Source of the DNA: Dermatemys mawii
Taxonomy: Eukaryota; Chordata; Testudines; Dermatemydidae
Assembly (NCBI GenBank): GCA_007922305.1
Contig: ML677351.1
Span: 17,699,119-17,763,118 of the forward strand
Length of the DNA: 64,000 nt
Reading direction: 5' to 3'
The notes under the pieces are model-generated. The model made no database searches. It was not told the DNA's origin and saw only the letters and a list, made by a program, of their open reading frames with translations. The translations under genes and the position numbers were made by a program. Below, in pieces: positions 45,264 through 58,425 of the stretch. Within the stretch, counting starts at the first letter, position 1, and each line of letters begins with the position of its first letter.

Positions 45264-45457
45264 AAACCCCTGTTTGGAAAACAAGGAATACTTGTGGCAC
45301 CTTAGAGACTAACCAATTTATTTCAGCATAAGCTTTTGTGGGCTACAGCCCACTTCATCGGATACATAGAATGGAACACACAGAAGTAAGATGCATTTAT
45401 ACACACAGAAAACAGAAAAAGTTGGAAATTACCATACCAATCTTAAACCCCTGTTTG
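45264..45457 (-). mobile_element. Short retroposon, second copy, perfect 13-bp duplication
   Basis: The body 45277-45444 (168 bp) lies between perfect 13-bp direct repeats aaacccctgtttg (45264-45276 and 45445-45457). It shares cttgtggcaccttagagact and gcataagctt with the copy at 5354-5493 and is longer at its minus-strand 5' side (cagaagtaagatgcatt). Read on the minus strand it carries the altered hammerhead-like core described separately. The two copies have different, clean target duplications, so they are independent insertions. Confidence 0.85.
45324..45361 (-). ncRNA. Hammerhead-like core with three disabling changes
   Basis: Aligned base by base with 5434-5471, stem II is still perfect (GTGGGC/GCCCAC, 45353-45338). 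The first box is CCGATGA (45361-45355) in place of CTGATGA. The second is AAAA (45337-45334) in place of GAAA. The nucleotide before the cleavage point is G (complement of c45324) in place of C, and G there blocks hammerhead cleavage. Predicted inactive. Confidence 0.75.
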
Positions 45458-46649
45458 TTCCATAGTGGGTGTAGGGCAGCTCCTCTGACTGCACTCTTGG
45501 AAACTGCAATGGAAAGGTCACTTAGTCTTCCCTCCTCCTTCCCCTTCCCCAGTGTTTGCCTGGGAAAGTGTAATCAGCTCCCAGGCAATCCTTTGATAGA
45601 AAACCCTATTACAAAACTGTGACCATTCAAACTGTGTATTTTGATGGAAATTAGGTACATGTCCTCTACGAATTAAGACCAGCTAATGATCTTGAGTGGT
45701 CTCAATCTCACTTTGAGTTCTTGTCCCAAACAAACAGGATTATGTCTCCTGCCAAGTTGTCAGAAAACATGTGAAAGGAGCCTTTTACCTGTTCTTCTGC
45801 AAGATAAGCAGCCCTTTCTGGCAGCTGCAGTGCTGTGGAGGACCACTCTGGGCCAGCAGGCACTCCACCCCTTGCTGAGAAAAGCCATTCTTACTTCTGC
45901 TAATCTTGAAATGCTTCAAAATATTGTCATACAAAAGGCTGAATCTATAGAGGGGTTGCCTAATTTGCATGCCATCGAGGACACATGTGGGCAGCACAGA
46001 TACCACATCAGAAATCCTTACTGGATGAATTTGTTACCACTGAAATGACAAGAACTGATGTTTTGTAGTTTCACTGCCCAGTTACCTGTAACTGAGCTGT
46101 ACTGTTCCTTGGCTGTCATCCTAACAAACTGCAGGTGGCCAGGGGGTTGAGATTGTGCCATTACACATTATCAGCTGTTAGATCAGAGCGCAGAGGGAAG
46201 AACTGCAGGTGTACAGTATTAATAGCTACATTTATCTTTCCAGTCATTTAATAATTGCTTCTAATGTGGTTTCCATGTAGGGTACAGCCACATGGACTCC
46301 AAAAGCATTTTGATGAAGCTTAATGCATTACATGTGAGCAATACGTGTGTGCTAAATATAAAATGCTAGTGTTTTCTTTCTTAATGTGCTTCTTATCTCT
46401 GAGTGGGCGTGCATGCAGGATGATCTATGGCGTCATAGCAAAGAGCATCCACAGTTCCTTTCAATGGTGTTCTTGGAGAAATTTAAGGGTTTCCCCCTCT
46501 TTTCTTCCTAAACAGTTTTTTATTAAAAAAAATTGCACACTACCCTGGCATAATGGAAGGTCAGATTTGGCCTGCAAGGTGTGGGTTATATTTTGTAATG
46601 CTCACACAGAGAAGTTATTTGGCTCTGCAAGTTATTTGCATTAGTGATC
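45458..46649. other. Unassigned sequence
   Basis: An open frame of 120 codons at 45686-46048 has no domain I recognise, and no adjacent splice signals or second exon could be tied to it. Nothing else recognised. Confidence 0.4.
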
Positions 46650-46848
46650 AATAGTACTTTTATGCCCTCATTACCATAGTTCACAATATCCTTATGAGAG
46701 AGATTGGTGCTGCTTTTCCCATGCATTTTACAGATGTGGAACTCAGGCACAGACAACAGTGACTTGCCTAAGGTTACACAGGAAGGCTGTAGCAGAGAAT
46801 TGAACTCAGGTCTGCTAATTACCAGGCTAGAGGACTAGACCATCCTTC
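46650..46848 (+). mobile_element. MIR/CORE-SINE relic
   Basis: cattttacagatgtggaac, tcaggcacagacaac, gtgacttgcctaaggttac, acaggaaggc and gaattgaactcaggtctgc follow the MIR order from core to tail. Confidence 0.85.
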
Positions 46849-48179
46849 ATCAGTGGATGGTAACTACATGGTGCAGCATAGTAAGCATAGTCTATTGTAC
46901 GTGCAACTTAGAGACAAAGCACCACAGCATAAAATACATCACTATTGTTGTTTTCAACATGAATTGAACAGACTAATGAAGTATTGGCTGTTTTGGAAAA
47001 GGAACTTTGTTGTTTATTGCCTGGTGCCAAGCAAGTATGTTAGGCTCTTTATCTTTTAACAGGATACTTATTGAAACAGTAGTGCATATGAAACAAAAAG
47101 TTTGAATTTTCTTTTGAATTTCACTGAAATAAAGTAATTTTTAAAGAGAAATGTGGATGCAAGTCTGTGGTAATTCCATGAGACTTCTAAAACCATTCAG
47201 TCATTGTAGATTTACAAATCATAACTCTCAGTCCCATGTGGTAAGCATCCCCATATCCTGAAAGTCTAATGTCTTGCCCAACCACCCTTTCAATCTGAGA
47301 GGGTTGGCCATGTTTGCATCATGTGTCCCAGAACTCACCTCTGCTGATAAAATATAAGGAGACAGCTTGAATACCTTTCTTTCCCCATTCCATCCCCCTT
47401 CTGCTAACATCCCTGATCACTGCCTTCTTGTCATGCTACTTATGGTGCTTTCAGTACTACCTCTGAAATTCTACAAGTGTGTATCTTTGGCACTGAAATC
47501 CTCATTTTTGTCTCATAGAAGGTCTGTTGCAGTAAAATGTTTCTGATTTGGTCTTACTTGCTATGCACTGTTAAGGTTTTATTGGAGAAGTGGTGAGATT
47601 CTCTACTGTTTTTTTGTAGCGTGTGATGCATTGGAGAGGATTTTTCTTTCTAAAAACTGATTTCCTCTACAGGAGACATACAAAATGCTGCATCTGGCTC
47701 ACTGCACAGTAGGTGGAGTGAATCACTTTACTATAGAGATGAGTAAGCAGCTATACATAAGGCTCACAACAGTCCCTAACTTGCACCTGCTATTCTGTTC
47801 TTTGAAACAATCATGTCTCAACATTCAGGCCAGAACATGCTGCCTTTTGCTAATTCTGCTGTGAGGGAACATGCTATTTGGCAAGTAAAAGACTGGCCAG
47901 CAACCAATTCTTTCTCCCCAATGTCACTTCAGTTATTTTAAGTTCCTTCCGGGGGATGGGGGTAGACATAGCATGTCACTTTCATTAATTGCATTTGCCA
48001 AGCAGCTGTATGTATGAAAAGCCACCAATTTGGGTTTTTTACTTTTTAAAAAACCTGAACTTTTCTGGCCTAATATTTCTGAATTCTGAAGGGTTGATAC
48101 ACCCATTAGTGTAATACATTTCTGCATCTTGTTTCCCCTCACTGCCACTTATTTGTAACTAGCTATAATTATCTCTTTA
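46849..48179. other. Unassigned sequence
   Basis: No gene or repeat recognised. Confidence 0.4.
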
Positions 48180-49013
48180 TGATGGGTTGGACACCTTAGG
48201 ATGCCACCTGATGTGCTGAGATACCACTGAGCCCACCTGTTACGCCAATTTGGTTGCCCTTTTTTACCTCTCTGGTGTGTATATTAAGCTTGCTTTAACA
48301 TACACAAAGAGGCAGGGCTCAGCTGCAGAAAGAAACAGACGCTGAGATCAGTTCTGAGAAGGCTCAGTTTAAGGGACTTGCTCTAGCACACAAGTGTCCA
48401 CTTCCCTTGGAGTGCAGATCCAAAGATATATTATAAAATCTGCCTCCTTCCCTTTGGGTAGGGTTTGCAGTCTTTCTTGGGCATACAGCCATGGAGAGGA
48501 GGAGCCCTATTTACCTTCCTCCCCACGCTTAAATAGGATTTACATAAGATGTGAATCCTTTGTTTCCCAGACTTGACCCCCTCCTTCCTTTACAGTGGAA
48601 ATGTATAAGAAATTCCAGGTAATGCTTTCGTATCAGGTGACAAGACCACCTGACTCTAGTATCACAGCTTCCATATGTCAGTGGCAGTACGGAGCATCCG
48701 CAGGAAGGTCAAGCTCTCCACAGTCTATTGTCCTCACTGATGGGACATCCGCCCTTGCCTGGCTTTCCCATTGTTGTACCTGAAGTGTTAGCAATGGACG
48801 TCACCCAAAGTAGCATAGCTGAAATACAGATACATAGTTAATATTCCTAACTTCAGATACAGAAATGATACAGGCATACAAATTGGATAATCGCATTCAG
48901 GAAATCATAGCCTTTCCAATAATCTCACGAGCTATCTTGCATAAACTACATCTCAATTATGTCATTCATATCATAAGCATATTTTCATAAAGAATATGGA
49001 ATGACATGTCACA
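48180..49013. mobile_element. Solo LTR, family C
   Basis: Begins tgatgggttgga and ends gacatgtcaca (TG...CA). Words such as gccacctgatgtgctgagat near the start, and aacttcagatacagaaatga, tcataagcatattttcataa and atatggaatgaca near the end, follow a solo-LTR family known from turtles. Flanks are ctcttta (48173-48179) and ctctta (49014-49019), near-matching with one base of length difference. The middle is shorter than usual, so part is deleted. Orientation is not certain. Confidence 0.75.
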
Positions 49014-50239
49014 CTCTTATTCCCATAAAGTACTGAGCATGTTTCTCATTGATTACACTAATGCTCGTGAAGGCAGCTGAGCTAATCAACCACAGGCTCT
49101 CACTGTTGTGCTCAGCCAACAAGCCATTCATGACTACAACAGATGTTTCTGCTTTTCTGGGCCAAGGGAAACTTTATAAGGTTTTCCTCCCTTTCAGGAA
49201 CAAGTGCCAGGGCAGTCAAGAAATGGGAAATATATAACTTTGTACCTATTTCTAAACCAGAAGGGAAATGCTGATGCCGGATGGGTCTACATGGCCAAAT
49301 TCTGCTCTACTCACACTGGTCACTGGTGTTATTCCCATTGATTTCAATGTCAGTGGTACCTAAGTAAGTGAGAAGAAAAACCTCTCAGTTTCCAAAGACA
49401 AGCAGGTTCCACAGTTTATATATATATATATAATTAACCCAAAACTACTTCAGAGAAGGATGAGTTGCTGATTTTTAGAATGAATCCCAAGATCTAAAGG
49501 AAGAAAGTTTTTTTTAACATGTTTATCTTGTCATATTAGACTAACAGTATTCTAGATAAGTTTTGCACACTTCCATTTAAGCTTTTATTTTTCATACACT
49601 TCAATTTTTAAAAATATTAGTCATTTGGCTGAAGTGTCTGAAGCTTGTTTTCAGCCTAAACTTCACTTATTTTTTTTTTTTAGAATGTTAGGCAAATGGA
49701 ATTTCATTTTTGAAATATCTATATCTATATAGAGATATAGATAAATAGATATATCCAAATCAGGAAAACAAAAATCAGTTAACCAGTTACATTTTTGAGC
49801 TGTATTTTACATATTTTTGTTAATTCATTAGCCACTCACACTTGCTATGGGTTTTGCCATTAAACAGGGGACTGGTGCCTTTTAGAAGTTGGAATCATTT
49901 AAACTTAAATATTTAAGTTACAAGCAATACAGACAGGTTTTGTGTTTATACTGTGAATAATGAATCATAATGCAGAGCTGCATCTGGAGCATCAGACCTT
50001 TAACCAAACAGAGCAGGATTTATTTCAATATTAGATGTTCCAATAATGTGCTCTGTGAACATCTAAACTGATGATTTTGAAATCATTATCACTAAGCATT
50101 TGGACAGAAAATCCTGCAGCATAGAATGCTTTTCTCTGGCTTTGTTTCTATAGCCATTGTGTGAACACAAAAAAACATTTGCAGTACCTGTATGTGATTA
50201 AAGTTATCAGGCTGCTGTTCACAGTATTTTGAGTGAGCT
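49014..50239. other. Unassigned AT-rich sequence
   Basis: A (TA)n tract lies near 49418-49433. An imperfect AT palindrome (tatctatatct/agatatagata) lies at about 49716-49745. The block gtgttattcccattgatttc near 49328 belongs to the dispersed motif group. Otherwise nothing is recognised. Confidence 0.5.
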
Positions 50240-51719
50240 GGGTGCACAATGGACTCCATTTTTCCTCTTCTAACCAGTGATGTGAGAGAGCTGTCATTTT
50301 CTATTTCTACCCCCTCACCCTTCCACTTCATCAACTCGGTTTCTCCTCTCTACATCTCACTGCCTGCTCCTGCACATACACATATTACCCCTCCATACTC
50401 CAAATATTTTCCCCTCAAAATCTCCAGCTCACCAAATTCTTCTTCTGTCCCAATTACTTGTACCAGTCACTCCCTCCTGTTCCTCACATTTCCCAACACT
50501 TCCTTATTCCTCTTCTTGCATCCCATATCACCTGCATCCTTACATTGTCCTATCTGGTGACAGTTTCCTATTTAGTTTGCTCTCCATGGATCATTGGAGC
50601 TGCCATTTTCATAAAGAACTATCCAAGTGGAAACACCACCAGATATTAGCCCTCTTGACTAGGGGTAGCCTCCCTTCTACCTGAAGAGGCTGTAGGGAAA
50701 TTACAGCTCTCTTAACTGAAGGCCCCCTGGCTCCAGTTTCATTAAAATTAATGGAAGCTGTCAGCCATTTAGCATAAGGGCCAAAGTTTGAGAGATGACT
50801 GCATAAAGTCACAATAGCTTGACTCAGTCATATTTTGTAAGTTGGTAACTCTGCAAAGCGGTGAACAGTCAAACTTTTCTAAGTTTTAGCAAGCCAATGA
50901 ACCAGAGTGAGACTGTGCAAACAAGCATGAACATATTAAACACAAGCTTTGCCTGTAGGTTCACTGTGACATTTATCCATGAGAACAGTGGTTGCCTATG
51001 ACTGAATCTTTTCAAACTTCTAAGCCTGTAAACCTCTAAGAACTGGATTCTATTCAAGAAATTTATGATGATACAAACTTGGAAGGGTTTGCACAGCTCT
51101 GACTTCATTTAACTCTAAAATTTAGATAGACTATTTTAACATAAACCTGTGCTTATTTAAGTGTAAAAACTACGTTATTGAAATAGTATTGGTTGAGCTC
51201 TTAAAATGAACCAAAGTCAGGAAATTCAAACTTACAGATCTCAAAGCAACTGCAACTCAGTTCTCTTGTGCATTCAGGGCCAACTTCAGATCCGAGATGA
51301 GTCTATGTGAGTATATGTAATAAAAAAGAGACTAAGCTGGTGTAATTTACCCACTGAGGGAGCAGTTAGCAAAAATTACACCACCATAGACCCCTTTTGA
51401 CTTACCTCCCCTATTTATAAATTGGTAACTTCTCATCCCACTTCATACAGTGCCTGAGAATGTGGACTCTTTTGCCTAAGGGACCTTATGTTAGTATAAT
51501 AACTAAAGCGTAGGCTCAGATTCTGCAGATGCTCCAGGGCTGGAGAACCCACGGAAAAAAAATATTAGTGGGTGCTTAGCACCCATTGGCAGCCAAGCTG
51601 GCCCCTCTTCCCCCCAGTGCCTGCGACCTGCCAGCTGCCCTGCTGATCAACTCTTCTCCCTCCCTCCCAGCACCTCCACTCACCGTGATCAGCTGTTCTG
51701 TGCCATGAAGGAGGCACTG
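50240..51719. other. Unassigned sequence with a pyrimidine-rich stretch
   Basis: 50.25-50.57 kb is strongly C/T-rich and gives an open frame of 103 codons with a serine/proline bias. It resembles the composition of L2-type coding relics, but no motif confirms this. The rest is unassigned. Confidence 0.35.
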
Positions 51720-51906
51720 AGAGGGATGTTTTATATCTGTGTAGATATTCCAATAGAGGAAAAGGAGTAGTTATTCTACTGGAATAACTGAATCCACACT
51801 ACAGATTTTACTAGTAAAACTATTTTTTAAAAAAAATCCACAGTCACACAACAGTCTTAACTGACCTGGTTAAACTTGTACAACTTAAGTTTAGACCAGG
51901 CCTTAC
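51720..51906. mobile_element. Possible MITE fragment
   Basis: The ends have tctgtgtagatatt and acttaagtttagaccaggcc, with a near-palindromic ttattctactggaataactg (51765-51784) inside. This is the style of a turtle short inverted-repeat element, without readable duplications. Confidence 0.4.
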
Positions 51907-52019
51907 ACACTAAGGGCAGAAAGAAAGGAAAAGTAAGGTATGAAGCAGAAAAGATCAAGATAGAAGTTAAAATAGGGAATAGACTATTAGATTGTAACTG
52001 ACTTAACAGGTGTTTTCAG

Positions 52020-52470
52020 GCCTGGAAAAGTGTGATATGTGGGGATATGATAGAGGACTATAAAATCATGACTGGTGTGGAGAAAGTAAATGAGGAGTAT
52101 TATTTACTCCTCATAACACAAGAACTAGGGATCATCACACAAAAATTAATAGGCAGCAGATTCCAAATAAACAAAATATGTATCTCTTCACATAACGCAC
52201 AATCAGCCTATGAAACTCCTTGCCACAGAATGTTGTGAAGGCCACAACTATAACAGGGTTCAAAATAAAAAGTTCATAGAGGATAGGTCCATCAATGACA
52301 AATAGCCAGAATGGGCAGGGATGGTGTCCCTAGCCATTGTTTGCCAGAAGTTGGGAATGGGCAACAGGGGATAGATCTCTGAAGCACCTGCCATTGGCCA
52401 GTCAGAAGACAGGGTACTGGGCTAGATAGATCTTTGTTTGGACCCAGTATGGCCATTCTTATGCTCTTAA
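52020..52470 (+). mobile_element. CR1 LINE 3' fragment
   Basis: From ggggatatgatagaggacta through gaaactccttgccacaga and gcacctgccattggccagtc to gacccagtatggccattctt, this is a CR1 3' end in plus orientation, different in subfamily from copies A and B. It ends in atgctct. 5'-truncated, no open frame. Confidence 0.85.
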
Positions 52471-54018
52471 TTTAAAAGGGTTACAAATACTGAAACCAAT
52501 TTGCAGCTTTTATTTGAATGAACATAGAAAAATGCTTCCAGAAGTATTCATACAGCTGTAAGAATACACACTTTCGATCAGAAGTTCATAAAGTGTGCAG
52601 CTCCAGTAACTGGGAATGCACCTGACAGGACATAATGCTTTAAAAACTAGAAAAGTGGTCACTTTGAAAAGTTGCGTTGTTTTACAGGAACTGATTCTCT
52701 TGAAAGCGATTATTTTTTCCGAGCAGGGGAGCTCCTTCTCCTCAGTTACAGTTGTGATGCAAAGAGAGGCAGGGTAGCTGCAAAATCAGACATCTGTCTG
52801 AAAGGGGAGAACTATGGACTTCGGTGCTGAAAATTGGTGCATTTCAATAACACAAGAATTGTGTTTTTTCTTTATGACAACAGAACAGTGTATTACTATC
52901 CAGGGATTGGTCCGGCTTACCCGAAACATCTGGTCACTTTTTCTTGCATCTGGATTGCTCCTCTTTCCTTTTATTTTGCTTTGTTTAATCTTCATGCTGG
53001 TGAAGGTTAAGCCAGCGATGGCAGTAAAAACGGATGCAATGTAATCATTGGCTTTGGGTACAGCCAGCAGGACATTATGCAAGCTGCTCTGTGTTGAGCT
53101 TGAAGTGACTGTGATCTTGAACAAAAGACATCACACTCTCTTGGGAGGAGAGAGAATTCAGTCTTTTTTTTTTCTTGGCTCAAATCTTCTTACCAAAGGC
53201 TGCCAGTTCAGCTGTGGTGTGTGAACTAAATCCTTACAGAAGTGATCTGAAGCCATCTAATTCATGTCCTTTGCTCTTCATCTGGGGCTTGAACACTGGC
53301 CTTGGAACAGCAATGAAGTAGCTGTTTCCAGTCATTCACAATTCTGACAAGCTCTTGGATACGAGAAAGGAACGCTGAACAATTCATAACCTAGTCAGAA
53401 AGCTTAGCACTTCATCTCATTAAAAACCTACCTCTCCACCTTTGTCACAACAACATACAGTCACTTTTAAACACTTTCCCAACTCAGTGGAGTTGTTGGA
53501 CATATACAGAAGCTTTTGTCTCTAAATAATTTGTTCATATCTGTCTCAGCTTGGTATTTTGAAGAGGTCATCTTTGCTCTGACGGATAACCAGTGATGGA
53601 TATGTAATGATTTTGATGGCCTTGGTCTTGTTCCTAGTGGATGGATATCAGCCAGTCACCAACCAGCACAGTTGGAAACAGCTGGTATCCTTATATTAGC
53701 TGAGACACCAAAGACTTAAAGGGAAGAGTGTGAACTATACTCCACCCCCACCACACACACATCAGGACAGTCTCTTCAGATACATTACCCATGGGCAAAT
53801 CTAAGATATCACTGACCACCTGTATTTATCCTAATGACGAGTCCTTTCCGTCTAATACTGTATGTGTAGTGCAGTTTCTACAAAATATTTTTGTTGTAAT
53901 TTACCGAATCATTGAAACATGTCTTGGAGATAGTTCAATTTCTACAAAGTTCTGATGGAACCCTGTCTGCCTGGTTTCCTGCCACCTCACCTGCCCAGCT
54001 CCTGGGCAGACCACTGCC
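52471..54018. other. Unassigned sequence
   Basis: An open frame of 112 codons on the minus strand (52786-53124) is opposed by a 76-codon plus frame with a hydrophobic C-terminal half. Neither has a domain I recognise. No repeat recognised. Confidence 0.4.
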
Positions 54019-54829
54019 AAAGTTGTCAGGATTGCCTCCCCACTCTGAACTCTAGGGTACAGAGGTGGGGAACCGCATGAAAAAAGTAAATAACCCCCCC
54101 AAACTTATTTTACCAGTTTGGGTTAAAATGTTTTTCCCCAGATCACAACTTCTTATGTGTCTGGAACTGATATGCTGCCACCATCAAGTGAGAATGTCTC
54201 AGAAAAACTATTGGACATGGGCCACTTGAAGCCCCTCTTTCTCTTTCCACAAAATCCCCAAACTTATTCCCTCCCTGGGAAGCTTGAGAGAAAAACCTCA
54301 CCTGATCCTGCGAGATGTGCCCGATCCAAAATCAGGATCTTACAAAATGGAAAACAAGCAATCAGATTCTTAAAAGAAAGATTTTAATAAAAGAAAAAAA
54401 AGAAAGGAATAAATCCCTTATAACTATCAATAGAACAGCATCTACCATAATCAACAAAAGAATTAAGAAACCAAACTTCTCCCCTGAGGGAACTTTCTCC
54501 CACTGTTGATATCTCTGCTAAAGCTTACAATATCAAGAAGCACCCAGCCAACATTCACCACTGAGAACCCTCCAAGTGATAAAAAGAAGGCAAACTTACT
54601 AACTACCGTACTTGATAAAAAGCTTATAGTTACAGTGAAAGAAATAGCTGTGATTCATCCCATAGCCGAGTTGAACAGAGAGAGAGACCCAGAAAGAAAC
54701 TGAAACTCAAAATCCTTTGTCTCCTGAGGAATTTCTCATTGATCAGTTGTCTACCTCTCAGGTTACCTTTAGCTTAACCCCTTACAAGTAAACAGTAATT
54801 CTAGGCTACTTTATACTTATGACAAAAGT
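54019..54829 (-). mobile_element. Solo LTR, family A, minus strand, perfect 5-bp duplication
   Basis: The LTR itself is 54024-54824 (801 bp). Perfect 5-bp duplications aaagt lie at 54019-54023 and 54825-54829. The ends are complete (TG...CA), and the inverse of ATTAAA is at 54383-54388. It is the cleanest copy of the family in the window and sets the family's full length. Open frames within it are parts of the LTR, not genes. Confidence 0.9.
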
Positions 54830-55149
54830 GACTCAGAGTTGGAGACTCCAGGATCCCTGGCTCTGGGCCAGCGAACCAAGTCAACTGCCCAAGATTTGGG
54901 GCTCCATTTGCCCTTTACAGATCATTTTGACATTTTTGGTTTTCATTCCAAAACCGAATGAAACCAAATTTTTAAATACCCTCATCTTCCATAAAGCAGA
55001 ATTATCTTTGTCTAAGCAACTCTAGTCATTAGTAAGGCAGGACATCTTAATCTTCAGAAATAGTCTTATTCTTTGATCTAGCATTCACATAGCCATGTAA
55101 AAATCCTCTTTCAAGAACACTTTCTGGAGGCATATCATACACGAACATA
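54830..55149. other. Unassigned sequence
   Basis: Nothing recognised. Confidence 0.4.
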
Positions 55150-55390
55150 CTTGTCACCTTTACAGCACTATTCAGCCAAGGATCTCAGGATTATTAGTAG
55201 CTCAACACCTCTCTGTGGGAGGCATTCAGATATCATCATCACCCTCTCTAGAATTACAGACGAGCAAACAGATAGGGGGAGATTAAGCGATTTCCCCAGG
55301 TCACATCATGAGTCAGAGGCAGAGCTCCTTACAGAAAACAGGAGCCCCTGATCCCAGTTCCCTCTTCTTACTACTAGAAAACACTCATGC
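55150..55390 (+). mobile_element. MIR/CORE-SINE relic, diverged
   Basis: aattacagacgagcaaac, attaagcgatttccccaggt, cacatcatgagtcagaggca and agagctcc follow the MIR order, with more substitutions than at 34200. Confidence 0.65.
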
Positions 55391-58164
55391 CTGGATCATG
55401 GGTTGAACTTGTTCTCAATGAACTCAGGGGCAAAAATCTCAATGCCAGCAGAAATAGGATAGATGTTGTCTCTTGTATTGGGAGCAAAACTTAGTCTGGC
55501 GAGGAAACAAATCTAAACCCCAAGTTCTAATCACCTGAGCGCTCTTTCTGCCAGCACTAGCCAACCCTGAAGCCAGCATGGTGGGCCACAAGAGAAATTG
55601 CCCAGTGTACCAGGGACTTCTGGTGATGGGCGACCAGCTAGAGGCCTTAATTTACCATCCCCCTTGCTGCCAATGTAGGAGGAGTAGCTGAGGGAAAGGT
55701 CATACTCAGGATGCTGCTTATGCTCTGGCAATGTCTTGTGTTGTCTCATTCTATATAGCTTGGTTTTTGGGGCGGGACTGGGAACTGGCCTGTCATCTTT
55801 AATTTGTTTGTTTATGTTGGAAATCGTGTCATATTCAGGCTGTCAGTAGTTGTCACAAGCCCTCTGACTGCTCTACGTTGTATGGGGACTGGCCCAGTGC
55901 AGAGACGGCAACAAAAACCTGAAGGTATTATGGCACTTTTGTGTCCCATCCTACGTGCACAGTATGCTCTTTTTAGTTGGACCCAAGCTTATAACCTGAA
56001 GAATAGTTTAGAGAGAGATTAAGACATACTCTGAGGAGGACAGATGGGAAGTTCCCTAACTGACCTAGAATCAGTTTTCAGACCAGCTGTTGACAAGCTT
56101 CACTCATATAACTCAAGGAAGGATCAAGAGTGATGAGAGTGAACCGTTATTGATTATTCAGTGATACCGAGGCCATTTGCTAGCAACTTCAGAGAGACAA
56201 GGAATAATTTTGCGAGTTTCACTTACACTACAGTGTCAGAAGCTATAAATTCTGTGCAAATGTACAGGCTGGCAGTAATAATCATAAAGAAAGGAAATAG
56301 CAAACCATTACAAGCGATAAGAAAAAGGAAGTCATTATGCAACAGCACCTAATTTAAAAAAAATGCACAACACTGCAGATAGCAAAGGTCAGGGACAAAT
56401 ATTACAAAAAAATGGAATATAAAGAGAAGACTGAAAAAACTGGAATTAGCGCTACTAACAGTGAGCTGAAAATTTAAGACTGGGATTTTAGGCATAAGAA
56501 TAAAAAATTCTTATCCCTCTCAATTCCCACTGACGTTAATGGCAATTGTGGATGTTCAGGCGCATTTCAAGCCAGTCGATATGTATACACGTACTTACAG
56601 TGCCAGAAGTGACAATGTGGGTGTACTGATTTTGAAGTGTTGAACTGGCATTGTGGAATCTTTGTTTCTCCCGCTACAGTTGCTGACTTTCCTATCTGCT
56701 GGTTCAGTGCAGGTAGCCATGCTTAGCTGCTCTTAATTTCATCAATGATTGCAGAGTCAACAAACAGACTTATGAGAGCTCATTAGTAGAGCTGGTTGGG
56801 GTTGAAGTTTTCCTATTCAAAACCTCCTCTGCCCCAGCAAAAATGGCTTTTTTTTTCCCAGTAGAGATATTTCCAAGAGAAATGTCTCCTTTTTACAAAT
56901 TTGGAGGGTCCTGGCAACTGAAAGTTTTTCAGATTTTGGATTTTCAGTTTCTTGAAAGAAACATAAAAACTTGGCTTTCATTGACATTTTTCTTCCGAGA
57001 TGCCTTGCAAAAACTCAGTTAGGCTCATCACATCTACAAAAAGTTGACTAGTGTGAAAGGATGAGGAACTACAGACATACTAGGAGCCTGTTTTTTCCCC
57101 CTACTTCACACCTGTTTTACAAAGGTCCCCCGCCATACACTGATGCATGTAAATGAGTTAAGTCGGCTGCTATTGTTGGGCAAACTAGACAGAATTGGAA
57201 AAATTAAATTCTGTTAATTTAATCTTTATTATCTTTGAATGATCTGAATTCAGATTTCTACAAAATTTGTTCTTCAGAGTTGTTTGTACACTGTAGGTCA
57301 AATTTACAAAGTGATTTAGGCCTTATAAATGCAGACAGGCACCTATCTTCCACTGAAATTCAATAGAAGTTAGACATCACGCAGAATGCCTAGTGCTTTT
57401 AAATGATTTGGCCACTCCTCATGGAGTTACAAAGCCTCGTTTTTTGTTTCAGCTTGTGTTTTTCTATCAGAACAATATAATCACTATAGCGGACATGTAC
57501 TTAAATCAAGCCCTTCTCCTTCCCTCCTGGGTCTAAATACAACATACAGGTGCTTTTGTAAATCTCACCAGGTACCTATCTTCAGCTTCAGGTATCTTCA
57601 CACCATTGTAAATCTGGCCTTTTGCACAAATATTTCAGTCTATAGTTTCAGCCAGAACTATTTGATTGTATGTTGTGTTTGGCTTTTTTGCTCTTAATTA
57701 CTAGTTATTCTTCATGTAGGCAAGGTCACCTAAGTCACATGGCATTGTTTCTGTTTTCTGACTGCATGACACACTTATAAACAGGAAAGAAGTCAAAGGT
57801 TTTAAGACATCTGTGTAAAAACACTTCTACCACATAGGACCATAGCATATATTTGTATCGTTTCAGATACCTTTCACTCTGCTAACACCCTTGCAAATAA
57901 AAATAATGTCCTTCATATGAATCTTAGCAGAAAATCATTCAAAAAGGGTTACAAATACTGAAGCTAATTTGCAGATTTTATTTGAATGACCATACAAAAA
58001 TGATTTTGGAAGTATTGAGCCAACTTTATTCTCAAAACACAATCAAATCCCACTGTTCTGAGTGTCACCTATTATGTAGGTGCTTAAAGGGGAGCTGGGC
58101 TCTTTTTAAAAATCTGGATCCAATTGTGGGAGCACTTTTGAAAGTCTGGCCACCAGTATAAAAT
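55391..58164. other. Unassigned sequence with weak old repeats
   Basis: 56787-57050 resembles a diffuse gaaattttt-type turtle repeat (agctggttggggttgaagtt onward). 57295-57420 and 57570-57620 have words of the aaagtgatttaggcc/cacctat kind, related to the repeat at 39640. The dispersed motif ccactgacgttaatggcaat is at 56527. No gene. Confidence 0.4.
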
Positions 58165-58425
58165 AGAGTTTCTCAAATTTCTTAGTGTGGACCACGCTAC
58201 TATAGAGATTCTCATAGACCACATCTCTGCCCTTTCATGAGAGCACGGAGTACCTCTGCTCTTGCCTGGAACCCCACATTCCTGTGGCCACTACAGTAAC
58301 TGGTGCAATGGAAAAATATTAAGAAAGTAATAGATTCTCATTGTTTTTTAGTTCAATTTAGTAGCTGGCAATAAAGAAAAGAGCCAGCCTCACATGCTCA
58401 GCTAGTTTATGGAGCACCAGTAAGT
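58165..58425. mobile_element. Possible hAT element
   Basis: The left part reads tagagtttctcaaatttctt followed by gtggacca, in the style of Charlie-type hAT ends. The inner part has aagaaagtaa, as in a turtle hAT family. The right end and duplication are not resolved. Confidence 0.4.

Noticed and set aside
49716..49755. AT-rich palindrome as a possible regulatory site
   Set aside because: It is an imperfect tata/tcta simple repeat with a length difference between arms; low-complexity sequence explains it.
52786..53124. 112-codon minus-strand open frame
   Set aside because: No domain, opposed by a plus-strand frame, no supporting signals.
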